Positions 8,420-16,567 of a stretch of 64,000 bases of DNA are shown in pieces. The DNA comes from DAOTVC01 sp034437215. Its GTDB lineage: Bacteria; Chloroflexota; Anaerolineae; B4-G1; SLSP01. A program made the position numbers and the translations under genes. The stretch spans positions 1 to 64,000 of the forward strand of contig DAOTVC010000006.1 of assembly GCA_034437215.1 (NCBI GenBank), written 5' to 3'. The number at the start of each line of letters is the position of its first letter. The first letter of the stretch is position 1. The notes under the pieces were generated by a model. The model worked only from the letters and a program-made list of their open reading frames with translations. It searched no databases and was not told where the DNA came from.

Positions 8420-9748
8420 ATGGATTTCAAAACCGCATATAACGAAAAACTGCTCTCCGTCCCCGACGCCGTAGGGCTGGTCCAATCGGGCCAATCCATC
8501 ACGGCGGCGATGTGCGCCTCGGAGCCCGTGGGGTTGTTGAGCGAGCTGGAGAAGCACGCCGATCGCCTGGACGGCGTCACCGTCGTCATGTGCCTGCCCA
8601 TGCACCGCTACGGCTTCTACACCCGGCCGGAGATGGCGGGCCACTTCTTCCTGGAGAACTGGTTCTACGGCGCCACCGATCGCAAGGCCCACGGCCTGGG
8701 CATGGTCTCCTATATCCCCAACAACCTCCACAAGGCCGCCACCGACCGCATCCACGCCACCGGCGGCACCCACATCTTCTGGGGGACGGCGACGCCGCCC
8801 AACAGCCGGGGCATCATGTCCCTCTCCACCTCCCTCATCTTCGAGCGGGAGATGATCGAGCACGCCGACCTGGTGGTGCTGGAGATCAACGAGAATCTGC
8901 CCTGGACGCTGGGTGACACCCAGATCAGCATCCACGACGTGGACTACGTCGTGGAGAACGCGCTGCCCCTGGTCCAGTTCCCGGCGCTGGAGCCCTCCGA
9001 CGTCGAGGACGCCATCGGGCAGTACATCGCCGACCTCATCGAGGACGGCTCGACGATCCAGCTGGGTATCGGGGGCATCCCCAACGCCATCGCCTCCAAC
9101 CTCTTCGAGAAGCGCGACCTGGGCGTCCACACCGAGATGTTCACCGACGGCATGGTCGATCTCTACGAGGCGGGCGTCATCACCGGCAAGCAGAAGACCC
9201 TCTTCCCCGGCAAGATGGTGGGCGGCTTCGCCCTGGGCACCGACAAGCTCTACGACTTCGTCAACAACAACATCGTCGTCGAGTTCCAGCGCGGGCGCTT
9301 AACCAACAATCCCTTCGTCATGGGCCAGAACTACAAAATGGTGAGCGTCAACACCGCCCTCCAGGTGGACATGCTCGGGCAGGTCTGCTCGCAGAGCATC
9401 GGCTCCCGCCACTTCAGCGGAACGGGCGGGCAGCTGGACACCCACCGCGGAGCACAGCGCTCGCCCGGCGGGCGGGGCATCATCGCCCTGCGCTCCACTG
9501 TCAAGGACGACACCATCTCCACCATCGTGCCCCAGCTCGCGCTGGGCGCCGAGGTCACCGTGCCCGGTCAGGACGTGGACACCGTGGTCACCGAGTACGG
9601 TGTGGCGGAGCTGCGCGGTCGCTCCATCAAGGACCGGGTGGCGGCCCTGATCAACATCGCCCACCCCAACTTCCGTGAGTGGCTGGGAGACGAGGTGCGC
9701 CGGCTGGGCATCGTCCCGGAGATCGTGAGCCCGGGGATCGATCTCTAG
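8420..9748 (+). CDS. Acetyl-CoA hydrolase/CoA-transferase family protein
   Basis: 442 residues, the length of 4-hydroxybutyrate/butyryl-CoA:acetate CoA-transferases. The key region GIGGIPNAIASNL then VHTEMFTDGM places the probable glutamate nucleophile at Glu239. The C-terminal VVTEYGVAELRGRSI motif is typical of the family. The ATG at 8420 is preferred because an upstream in-frame start would put repeat-derived residues at the N-terminus. It would move CoA between acetyl-CoA (or similar) and an organic acid, activating the imported substrate or recycling CoA. The true CoA acceptor is unknown. Confidence 0.9.
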   Translation: MDFKTAYNEKLLSVPDAVGLVQSGQSITAAMCASEPVGLLSELEKHADRLDGVTVVMCLPMHRYGFYTRPEMAGHFFLENWFYGATDRKAHGLGMVSYIPNNLHKAATDRIHATGGTHIFWGTATPPNSRGIMSLSTSLIFEREMIEHADLVVLEINENLPWTLGDTQISIHDVDYVVENALPLVQFPALEPSDVEDAIGQYIADLIEDGSTIQLGIGGIPNAIASNLFEKRDLGVHTEMFTDGMVDLYEAGVITGKQKTLFPGKMVGGFALGTDKLYDFVNNNIVVEFQRGRLTNNPFVMGQNYKMVSVNTALQVDMLGQVCSQSIGSRHFSGTGGQLDTHRGAQRSPGGRGIIALRSTVKDDTISTIVPQLALGAEVTVPGQDVDTVVTEYGVAELRGRSIKDRVAALINIAHPNFREWLGDEVRRLGIVPEIVSPGIDL

Positions 9749-9876
9749 AGGCGGCATCCTCCGCATGGCGGTTGCGCAACCCGGAGAGCCCCGTCCTGAG
9801 GACCTGAGCAACGCCCGCATGTACAAGCAGGTTCCAATTGAGAAGTAACCACAGCAGCCAAAAGGAGAAGGAGACC

Positions 9877-10947
9877 ATGGAAGCACCGGTTGAGAAGCCA
9901 GGGACCTTGGAAGGGATCACGACACAGGAGCTGGAGACGGCGCGGTTGACGCAGCACGTCTACCTCTCGGGGCCGGAGGAGGGCCTCCCCGTCATCTTCA
10001 TCCACGGGAACTGCGCCTCGGCCCTCCACTGGGAGGAGACGCTGCTGGCGCTGCCGGAGGGTTACCGGGGCATCGCCCCCGACCTGCGGGGCTACGGCTG
10101 GACGGAGGCCCTGCCCGTCGACGCGACACGCGGGCTGCGCGATTGGTCCGACGACCTCCAGGCCCTCGTCGAGGCGCTGGACCTGGACCGCTTTCACCTC
10201 GTCGGGCACTCCATGGGCGGCGGCGTGGCGATGCGCTACACCATCGACCATCCGGAGCGCGTGCTCTCGCTGACCCTGGCGGACACCGTCTCCCCCTTCG
10301 GCTTCGGGGGAACGAAGGGCAGGGAGGGCGAGCCCATCTGGCCCGACTACGCCGGCTCCGGCGGCGGCACCGTCAACACCGACTTCGTAGGTTACATCGA
10401 GGAAAACGAGCGGGGAAGCGGCAACCCGCAGTACCCGCGGGAGGTCATCAACGCCGCCTACTACAAGCCCCCCTTCCGCTACCGGCGCGAGGAGGAGATC
10501 CTCACCTCCTGCCTGGCGACGCGCACCGGCGAGGACTTCTACCCCGGCGACCTGACCCCCTCGAAGCACTGGCCCAACGTCGCCCCGGGGACGGGCGGCA
10601 TCGCCAACGCCTTCTCGCCCAAGTTCATGGACACGAGCGGCATCGCCGAGATCGAACCCAAACCCCCCATCCTCTGGATCCAGGCCGCCGACGACATCAT
10701 CGTCTCCGACAACTCCATGTTCGACCTGGGTGCGCTGGGCGCCCTGGGTCTCGTCCCCGGCTGGCCCGGCAGCGAGGTCTACCCGCCGCAGCCCATGGTC
10801 AGCCAGACCCGCTACGTCCTGGATCAGTACCGGGCCAACGGCGGCAGCTACGAGGAGCACGTCGTGCCGGAGAGCGGACACTGCGTCTATCTGCAGAAGG
10901 CGGAGGAGTTTAGCGGGCTGTTGAATGCGTTTCTGGAAGGGGAGTAG
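9877..10947 (+). CDS. Alpha/beta hydrolase
   Basis: 356 residues. The nucleophile elbow GHSMGGG gives Ser112; FIHGNCASALHW is the oxyanion-hole region; WIQAADD and VPESGHCVYL give the acid and His335. Start ATG 9877 has AAGGAGAAGGAG just upstream. The lid region (about 150-260) is long, with a segment GGTKGREGEPIWPDYAGSGG. Likely an esterase, amidase or lactonase acting on the substrate of the cluster. The stop codon (10945-10947) falls in the left arm of the palindrome flanking the S23 gene. Confidence 0.88.
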   Translation: MEAPVEKPGTLEGITTQELETARLTQHVYLSGPEEGLPVIFIHGNCASALHWEETLLALPEGYRGIAPDLRGYGWTEALPVDATRGLRDWSDDLQALVEALDLDRFHLVGHSMGGGVAMRYTIDHPERVLSLTLADTVSPFGFGGTKGREGEPIWPDYAGSGGGTVNTDFVGYIEENERGSGNPQYPREVINAAYYKPPFRYRREEEILTSCLATRTGEDFYPGDLTPSKHWPNVAPGTGGIANAFSPKFMDTSGIAEIEPKPPILWIQAADDIIVSDNSMFDLGALGALGLVPGWPGSEVYPPQPMVSQTRYVLDQYRANGGSYEEHVVPESGHCVYLQKAEEFSGLLNAFLEGE

Positions 10948-11363
10948 GGGAGTAGGGAGTATGGGAAAGATTACTCGCTTCCAACAGCTCGATGTGTGGC
11001 GAGAAGCACATACCCTCGTGCTAAAAGTCTACGAGGTAACAAAAGATTTTCCCACGGACGAGCGCTTTGGGCTAATCTCACAGATGCGCCGGGCTGCGAT
11101 CTCTGTACCGGCGAACATAGCCGAGGGCTTCAAGAGACGAGGGGTACAGGAGAAGATCCGCTTCTACAATATCGCTGAAGGATCATTGGAGGAGTTGAAG
11201 TACTTCCTCATTCTGGCAGAGGATCTAGGGTACTGTGAGTCGAAGGATGAGTTGATGGAACAGGCTGAAGTTGTAGGACGACTCCTGAATGGCCTGATCG
11301 TCAGCACTGAACGACGCGCTGTCTCATGACCCCCTACTCCCTGCTTCCTACTCCTTACTCCTT
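10938..11363 (+). mobile_element. IVS-like element: S23 gene between palindromic arms
   Basis: Left arm about 10938-10966 (GGGGAGTAGGGGAGTAGGGA, then GTATGG) and right arm 11330-11363 (CCCCTACTCCC, TGCTTCCTACTCC, TTACTCC) are complementary. The four-helix-bundle ORF fits exactly between them: its ATG is in the left arm and its stop directly touches the right arm. The geometry resembles 23S rRNA intervening sequences, which place an S23-protein gene in the loop of a terminal stem. Here it is intergenic. No target duplication was recognised. Confidence 0.55.
10961..11329 (+). CDS. Four-helix-bundle protein (S23/23S rRNA-IVS family)
   Basis: 122 residues. The family signature is plain: FQQLDVWREAH, then FGLISQMRRAAISVPANIAE, GFKRRG, and a later IAEGSLEELKYFL. 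Family members form homopentamers and were first found in intervening sequences of 23S rRNA; the fold is shared with the Avd accessory protein of diversity-generating retroelements. No reverse transcriptase is visible here. ATG 10961 is chosen because it lies after a purine-rich GGAGTAGGGAGT; an earlier in-frame start would overlap the previous hydrolase. Its lower GC than the neighbours suggests independent arrival. Its role is unknown. Confidence 0.88.
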   Translation: MGKITRFQQLDVWREAHTLVLKVYEVTKDFPTDERFGLISQMRRAAISVPANIAEGFKRRGVQEKIRFYNIAEGSLEELKYFLILAEDLGYCESKDELMEQAEVVGRLLNGLIVSTERRAVS

Positions 11364-11397
11364 TTCTCAATAGGAACATCGTCAGCTAGGAGATCGT

Positions 11398-12195
11398 ATG
11401 CCCCAGATCGAAGTGCACGACGTCAGTCTATACTACGAGCTCCACGGTCCGGAGGAGGCGCCGGTGGTGCTGCTCCTGAACGGGGTGCTGATGAGCACGC
11501 CCGGCTGGGCCTACCAGACGCCGGTGATCTCCAAGCACTACCGTCTGCTGCTCCACGACTGCCGGGGGCAGGGTCGCTCCGCTCATCCCGAGGGCCCCTA
11601 CTCCATGCAGCAACATGCCGAGGACGTGATCGCTCTGCTGGATGCGCTGGAGATCGAGCGGGCGCACGTGGCGGGGATCTCCTACGGCGGCGAGATCGCC
11701 CAGCTCCTGGGGATGCAGTGGCCCGAGCGGGTGCGCTCCCTCTTCCTCTCCTCGACGGTGAGCGAGGTGCGCCCCCTGTTGGGCGGCATCGTGGAGAGCT
11801 GGATCGCCGCGGCGGAGCGCCGCGACGGGGAGCTCCTCTACCGCTGCTCCGTCACCGACAACTTCAGCGCGCCCTGGCTGGAGGCTCACCCCGACTGGGC
11901 CGAGCTCTCCATCCCCCGCTACGAGCAGTTGGACTTTGACGCCGTCGTCAACCTCTGCCGGGCCTTCATGGAGATCGATTGGACGGAGGATCTGGACCGG
12001 ATCGAGGCCCCGACGCTGGTGGTCGTCGGCGAGCTGGACGCATTGAAGCCGCTGGAGCCCTACGGGCGCCTGCTGGCAGAGACCATCCCGGGGGCGGAGC
12101 TCCTCGTGGTGGGCAACGCGGGCCACGCCGTCTGCATCGAGCGCCCCCAGGCGTGGAACGCAGCGCTGCTGGGCTGGTTGGATACTGGATGCTAG
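11398..12195 (+). CDS. Alpha/beta hydrolase
   Basis: 265 residues, the usual length of compact hydrolases of the lactonase/epoxide hydrolase type. Nucleophile elbow GISYGG gives Ser95. DCRGQGRSAHP is a typical cap-entry motif, VVGELDALKP carries the acid residue and GNAGHAV the histidine. The last residues DTGC and the stop codon are encoded by a family C word repeat (GATACTGGATGC), so the C-terminal tail has been reshaped by the repeat. It belongs to the catabolic block; probably an enol-lactone hydrolase or esterase, substrate unknown. Confidence 0.88.
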   Translation: MPQIEVHDVSLYYELHGPEEAPVVLLLNGVLMSTPGWAYQTPVISKHYRLLLHDCRGQGRSAHPEGPYSMQQHAEDVIALLDALEIERAHVAGISYGGEIAQLLGMQWPERVRSLFLSSTVSEVRPLLGGIVESWIAAAERRDGELLYRCSVTDNFSAPWLEAHPDWAELSIPRYEQLDFDAVVNLCRAFMEIDWTEDLDRIEAPTLVVVGELDALKPLEPYGRLLAETIPGAELLVVGNAGHAVCIERPQAWNAALLGWLDTGC

Positions 12196-12316
12196 AAGCT
12201 GGAAACTAGATACTGGATGCTGGATTGCTGACGGCTGACGGCTGACTGCTGACCGCTGGATACTGGATACTGGAAGCTGGAACTTGTAACTCGTAACTCG
12301 AAACTGGAACTGGAGG
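12180..12316. repeat. Short-word repeat tract, family C (ACTGGATGCTGGA type)
   Basis: More than ten permuted words of 7-9 bases occur in a row: GGATACTGGATGC, AGAAGCTGGAAAC, TGACGGCTGAC, GACCGCTGGATAC, AACTCGTAACTCG. This is mostly a direct array rather than a clean palindrome. It fills the gap between hydrolase and thiolase and encodes the last residues and stop of the hydrolase. The thiolase ribosome binding site (GGAGG 12312-12316) closes it. Confidence 0.7.
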
Positions 12317-12320
12317 AACT

Positions 12321-13583
12321 ATGACGAAACGCAAACTGGGCCGCGGTGTGGCCATCGTGGGCGCCGGTATGAGCAAGTTCGGCGCCTTTCCCGGCAAGGC
12401 CACGCGGGATCTCTTCGTGGAGGCGTATAGAGAGCTCCTCGCCTCCGTCGACAAGGCCTTCGATCCCGACGATATCGGCGCCCTCTACATCGGTAACTAC
12501 AGCAGCGACCTCTTCGAGAAACAGGGACACACCGCCCCCATCATGGCGGACTGGGTGGGCCTGACGCCCCGTCCCGCCACCCGGGTGGAGGACGCCTGTG
12601 CCAGCGGTGGGGTCGCCCTGCGCCAGGGTCTCATCGCCGTGGCCTCCGGTCTCTACGACATCGTCCTCGTGGGCGGCATCGAGAAGATGACTGACCTGCC
12701 CACGGCTGAGGTCACCGACACGCTGGCGACGGCGGCGGACGTCCTCTACGAGGTCCCTGCCGGCTTCACCTTCCCCGGTCTCTACGCGGCGATGGCGACG
12801 GCTTACATGCACGCTTACGGGGCCACGCCCGAGACCTTCCTCAAGGTCGGCCTCAAGAACCACGAGCACGGTGCTCTCAACGAGAAGGCCCAGTTCGGGC
12901 AACGCATCGCCGACATCATGGCGGCCAAGAAGACTCGCAGCGTCAAGAAGGGCTATCCCGAGCCCACGTGGGAGACGGAGATGGACTTCCTCAAGGACGA
13001 GCGCGCCAACCCTGCCATCGCCTGGCCCCTCCGTCTCTACGACTGCTCCCCCATCTCCGACGGCGCCGCCACCCTGCTCCTGGTGAGCGAGGAGCTGGCG
13101 AGCCGCTACACCGACAACCCTCTCTACATCACCGGTTCGGGACAGGCCAGCGACGGCGCCACCCACGACCGCCCCACCCTCACCGGGCTGCCGGCGGCCC
13201 GTCTGGCGGCGCGGGAGGCCTACGAGATGGCGCAGGTGGGACCGGAGAAGATCGACGTGGCGGAGGTCCACGACTGCTTCACCATCGCCGAGATCATGGC
13301 GACGGAGGATCTGGGCTTCTTCGCGCCCGGCGAGGGCTGGCAGGCGGCCGAGGGCGGCGAGACGGCCCTCGGGGGCTCGCGCCCCATCAACACCTCGGGC
13401 GGCCTCAAGTCGAAGGGCCACCCTGTGGGCGCTTCCGGCGCCGGGCAGGTGATCGAGATCTGGAAGCAGCTCCGCGGTGAGGCGGGTGAGCGCCAGCTCC
13501 CCAACGAGCCCCGGATCGGCCTCACCCACAACGTCGGCGGGACCGGGCAGACGGCCGTCGTCCACATCTTCGAACGGAGGTAG
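12321..13583 (+). CDS. Thiolase family protein (SCP-x type acetyl-CoA acetyltransferase)
   Basis: 420 residues. Nucleophile Cys93 sits in DACASGG; EVHDCFT gives His317 and GHPVGASG gives His367. The C-terminus lacks the CxG loop of classic thiolases and ends in NVGGTGQTAVVHIF, as in SCP-x/archaeal-type thiolases. It likely cleaves a 3-ketoacyl-CoA to acetyl-CoA plus a shorter acyl-CoA. The DUF35 gene starts 3 bases after its stop, which is the usual pairing for this type of thiolase. Confidence 0.9.
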   Translation: MTKRKLGRGVAIVGAGMSKFGAFPGKATRDLFVEAYRELLASVDKAFDPDDIGALYIGNYSSDLFEKQGHTAPIMADWVGLTPRPATRVEDACASGGVALRQGLIAVASGLYDIVLVGGIEKMTDLPTAEVTDTLATAADVLYEVPAGFTFPGLYAAMATAYMHAYGATPETFLKVGLKNHEHGALNEKAQFGQRIADIMAAKKTRSVKKGYPEPTWETEMDFLKDERANPAIAWPLRLYDCSPISDGAATLLLVSEELASRYTDNPLYITGSGQASDGATHDRPTLTGLPAARLAAREAYEMAQVGPEKIDVAEVHDCFTIAEIMATEDLGFFAPGEGWQAAEGGETALGGSRPINTSGGLKSKGHPVGASGAGQVIEIWKQLRGEAGERQLPNEPRIGLTHNVGGTGQTAVVHIFERR

Positions 13584-13586
13584 ACC

Positions 13587-14018
13587 ATGAGCGAGCAGAT
13601 TGTACACGACATCACCGGCGCCGAATTCTACGAGCTTCTAAATCAGCAACGGCTCATGGGCTCCCGCTGCGCCCCCTGCGGCGAGATCCACGTCCCACCC
13701 CGCCCCGTCTGCGGCAAGTGCCGCGATGGGGAGATCGAGTGGGTCGAGCTCTCCGGGAAGGGCCGGCTGGCGGCCTTCACTGTCATCTACATCGCCCCCA
13801 CCGCCATGCTGGAGGCGGGCTACAGCCGCAAAGAGCCCTACTGCTCCGGCATCGTCGAGCTGGAGGAGGGACCGCGAATCAGCGCTCAGATCCTGGGCGT
13901 CGATGTGGCCCATCCCGAGAGCATCGAGGTGGGCCTGCCCCTCAAGGTCGCCTTCGTCCAGCGGGGTGAGGGCGACGCCGCACAGACCCACCTGGCCTTC
14001 GAACCCGACACAGAGTAG
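13587..14018 (+). CDS. DUF35 Zn-ribbon/OB-fold protein, thiolase partner
   Basis: 143 residues. A rubredoxin-like zinc ribbon uses Cys28, Cys31, Cys42 and Cys45 (RCAPCGEIHVPPRPVCGKC), followed by an OB fold (GRLAAFTVIYIAP, LKVAFVQ). Members act as acyl-CoA-binding scaffolds for SCP-x type thiolases or HMG-CoA synthases and channel intermediates between active sites. The 3-base spacing to the thiolase indicates translational coupling. The FabH-like enzyme upstream could be a third partner; that is inference. Confidence 0.9.
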   Translation: MSEQIVHDITGAEFYELLNQQRLMGSRCAPCGEIHVPPRPVCGKCRDGEIEWVELSGKGRLAAFTVIYIAPTAMLEAGYSRKEPYCSGIVELEEGPRISAQILGVDVAHPESIEVGLPLKVAFVQRGEGDAAQTHLAFEPDTE

Positions 14019-14159
14019 CGCCAAATCTGGTAGAATACGTCTGTCCCTACAGGAGGTGATACACAGACACAAACAAGAGAAAAAGAGCAAAATCCGGGGT
14101 GGAAAGAGCCACCCTATCCCTTTGATCCTAAATTTCCTTAGAAGGAAGGAGAACAACAG

Positions 14160-15554
14160 ATGAAGAAGCTGTTCACTTTACTGAGCCTGCTGGTGGTCCT
14201 GAGCCTCCTGCTCGGCGCCTGCGTTCAGGAGGTTGAGACCCCTGAACCCACCGCGGTCGAGGAGACCGAAGAGATGACCGAGGAACCCACCGAGGAGCCC
14301 ACCGAGGAGATGACCGAAGAGCCCACCGAGGAACCGACCGAGGAGCCGGTGGAAGAGGGTGATGGCGTCGTCAAGATCGGCCAGCTCTCGATGCTCTCCG
14401 GCGTGATGTCCCTTTACGGTTTACAGCAGACCCGCGGTTTCGAGCTCGGCCTGGAGTACATGGCCAACGGCGAGACCGACGAAGAGGGCAACTGGGTCGT
14501 CGCCGGCTGCCCCGTCGAAGTGATCGTCCGCGACACCGAGGGTGACCCCGAACAGGGTGTGTCCCTGGCCCGCGAGCTTATCGAGGCCGAGGACGTGGAC
14601 ATCCTGCAGGGTCCCGTCTCCTCCGCCGTCGCTGCTGCCCTGACCACCGTCGCCCAGGAGAACCAGATCATCCTCATGGTCGACCCTGCCGCCTCCGCCT
14701 TCATCACCGGCGAGTACTTCAACCCCTACGTCTTCCGCACCTCGCGCACCAACTACGACGACACCCTGGTCATCGCCAAGTACCTGGTCGAGAACGTCGG
14801 CCCCACCTTCGCCCACATCGGCATCGACAACGCCTTCGGTCAGGGCAGCGGTGCGGCCCTCACCTACTCCGTCGAGAAGTACGGCGGCGAGGTCGTCGCC
14901 GACATCTACGCCCCCTTCGACACCACCGACTTCACCCCCTACATCCAGCAGGCCATGGACTCCGGCGCCGACAACCTCTTCCTCACCTGGGCCGGCACCG
15001 GCTACGTGACCCTCTTCCAGCAGTTGGAGGACCTGGGTGCGCTCGAGGAGCTGACCGTGGCCACCGGCTACGGTGACAACGCCTCCTTCGCCGCCGTCTA
15101 CGGCGCCGCCCTGGGCCAGATCGGCCTCAACGTCTACCACTACACCGTCCCCGACAACGAGATCAACGACTGGCTCAGCGAACGCCACCTGGAAGATTAC
15201 GGCGAACCGCCCGACCTCTTCACCGCCGGCGGCATGGCTTCGGCTATCGCCCTCTCCAAGGCCATCGAGGAAGTGGGCTGTGACTTCACCGGCGACGACC
15301 TGATCCCCGTTCTGGAGGGGATGGAGTTCCAGGGCCCCAAGGGCACCTACTACATCCGCCCCGAGGATCACGTCGCGCTGCAGCCCATGAACATCCTGGA
15401 GCTGGTCAACCTCGACCCCGACCTGGACGACGACGGCGTCAACGAGTACGAGTTCTTCGAGACCGTCTACGTCTCCGCGTACGACGAGTTGGACGTCCCC
15501 TGCACCCTCACGGGTGAGTACGAGGAGCGCTGCGGCGATCTGCCGCGCCCCTAG
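14160..15554 (+). CDS. livK: Branched-chain amino acid-type ABC transporter substrate-binding lipoprotein
   Basis: 464 residues. The N-terminus has a lipoprotein signal: MKKL, a hydrophobic core, and lipobox LLGAC with Cys21. Residues about 24-62 form an acidic Glu-Thr-Pro linker (EEPTEEPTEE repeats) that tethers the domain to the membrane. The rest is a Peripla_BP_6-type two-lobe binding domain (VKIGQLSMLSGVMSLYG start; VIVRDTEGDPEQ). The binding proteins of this class bind amino acids, amides, urea or aromatic and short organic acids. Its place after the catabolic genes suggests that it binds their substrate. SD AAGGAGAA precedes ATG. Confidence 0.9.
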   Translation: MKKLFTLLSLLVVLSLLLGACVQEVETPEPTAVEETEEMTEEPTEEPTEEMTEEPTEEPTEEPVEEGDGVVKIGQLSMLSGVMSLYGLQQTRGFELGLEYMANGETDEEGNWVVAGCPVEVIVRDTEGDPEQGVSLARELIEAEDVDILQGPVSSAVAAALTTVAQENQIILMVDPAASAFITGEYFNPYVFRTSRTNYDDTLVIAKYLVENVGPTFAHIGIDNAFGQGSGAALTYSVEKYGGEVVADIYAPFDTTDFTPYIQQAMDSGADNLFLTWAGTGYVTLFQQLEDLGALEELTVATGYGDNASFAAVYGAALGQIGLNVYHYTVPDNEINDWLSERHLEDYGEPPDLFTAGGMASAIALSKAIEEVGCDFTGDDLIPVLEGMEFQGPKGTYYIRPEDHVALQPMNILELVNLDPDLDDDGVNEYEFFETVYVSAYDELDVPCTLTGEYEERCGDLPRP

Positions 15555-15612
15555 CTTTAGTAGTATGATGGAGCGAGAGGGTGGTCGCTGCGGCGGGCAT
15601 CCTCTCGTTCCA

Positions 15613-15692
15613 GAGTAGGAAGTAAGGAGTAGGGTGTATGGAGAGCCTCTGACTAGAGCCTTCCATACTGCTTACTCCATACTCCTTACTCC
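15613..15692. repeat. Palindromic word repeat, family D, without ORF
   Basis: The left arm (from 15613) uses AGTAGGAAGTAAGGAGTAGGG and GTATGGAG words. The right arm 15662-15692 uses TCCATACTGC, TTACTCCATACTCC and TTACTCC. The loop is about 20 bases. It has the same words as the arms around the S23 gene at 10938-11363 but no ORF. It sits between the binding-protein gene and the livG start. Confidence 0.75.
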
Positions 15693-15713
15693 AAGCACCG
15701 AAAGGAGCATTCT

Positions 15714-16490
15714 ATGACAGACTATATCCTCGAAGCCCAGAACCTCCGCAAGGAGTTCGGGGGGCTGGTGGCGGTGGCGGACGTGAGCATGCAGATCCGG
15801 ACCCACACGCTCCACTCCATCATCGGGCCCAACGGGGCGGGGAAGACGACGCTCTTCAACCTCTTGAGCGGCACGCTGCCGCCGACGAGCGGGCGGGTCA
15901 TCTTCAAAGATGCGGAGATCACCTACCTGCCACCCTATCGCATCGCCCATCTGGGGATCGGGCGCTCCTTCCAGATCACCAACATCTTCCCCAACCTGAC
16001 GGTGATGGAGAACATCCGGCTGGCCGCCCAGGCCATGGGCCACGACAACTTCAAGCTCTTCCGGCACTTCAAGAGCTTCGACCGCTACGAGGCGAAGGCC
16101 CTGCAGGTCATCGCGCAGGTAGGACTCCGGGGCAAGGAGCTCTCCCTGGCCCGCCACCTGGCCCACGGCGAGAAGCGCAAGCTGGAGCTGGGCATCATGT
16201 TGGCCTCCGATCCCGAGGTGCTCCTGTTGGACGAGCCGACGGCGGGCATGTCCTCGGAGCAGGTGCCCGCGCTCCTGGAGATCATCGAGGGGATCATGGC
16301 CCTGGGTGACAAGACCATCGTCCTGGTCGAACACCGCATGGACCTGGTGATGAGCATCTCCGACTTCATCACCGTCATGCACCAGGGGGAGGTCCTCGCC
16401 GAGGGGACGCCCCGGGAGATCGCCACCGACGAGCTCGTGCAGAGGGCCTATCTGGGCGCCTTGTACGGTGACCTGGAAGTGAAATCGTAG
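15714..16490 (+). CDS. livG: ABC transporter ATP-binding protein, LivG type
   Basis: 258 residues. Walker A GPNGAGKT is at 38-45, Walker B is VLLLDEPTAGM, and the H-loop is VLVEHRMDLVM. The signature is LAHGEKRK rather than LSGGQ, as is normal for LivG proteins. The GRSFQITNIFPNLTVMENI segment after the Q-loop is diagnostic of this class. It works with livF, livH and livM to power uptake. Its stop is followed almost at once by a family A palindrome. Confidence 0.92.
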   Translation: MTDYILEAQNLRKEFGGLVAVADVSMQIRTHTLHSIIGPNGAGKTTLFNLLSGTLPPTSGRVIFKDAEITYLPPYRIAHLGIGRSFQITNIFPNLTVMENIRLAAQAMGHDNFKLFRHFKSFDRYEAKALQVIAQVGLRGKELSLARHLAHGEKRKLELGIMLASDPEVLLLDEPTAGMSSEQVPALLEIIEGIMALGDKTIVLVEHRMDLVMSISDFITVMHQGEVLAEGTPREIATDELVQRAYLGALYGDLEVKS

Positions 16491-16492
16491 GG

Positions 16493-16554
16493 AGTGAAGC
16501 GCAAAACGTGAGGCGTAACTTTAGAGATCATCACGTTTCACGCCTCACGCTTCA
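16493..16554. repeat. Palindromic word repeat, family A, between livG and livF
   Basis: Left arm words: AGTGAAGCGCAAAACGTGAGG. Right arm: ATCACGTTTCACG, CCTCACGCTTCA. It begins 3 bases after the livG stop and ends just before the livF ribosome binding site GGAGG (16559-16563). It could act as a stem in the polycistronic message. Confidence 0.7.
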
Positions 16555-16567
16555 TGATGGAGGAATG

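Noticed and set aside
10961..11329. Avd accessory gene of a diversity-generating retroelement
   Set aside because: The S23 fold is shared with Avd, but no reverse transcriptase, template repeat or variable repeat is visible nearby.
12180..12316. CRISPR array
   Set aside because: Words are 7-9 bases and permuted, with no fixed repeat/spacer lengths and no cas genes anywhere in the window.
14233..14350. Glu-Thr-Pro repeats as a tandem-repeat surface adhesin
   Set aside because: They sit directly after a lipobox and before a periplasmic-binding fold, so they are best explained as a tether linker.
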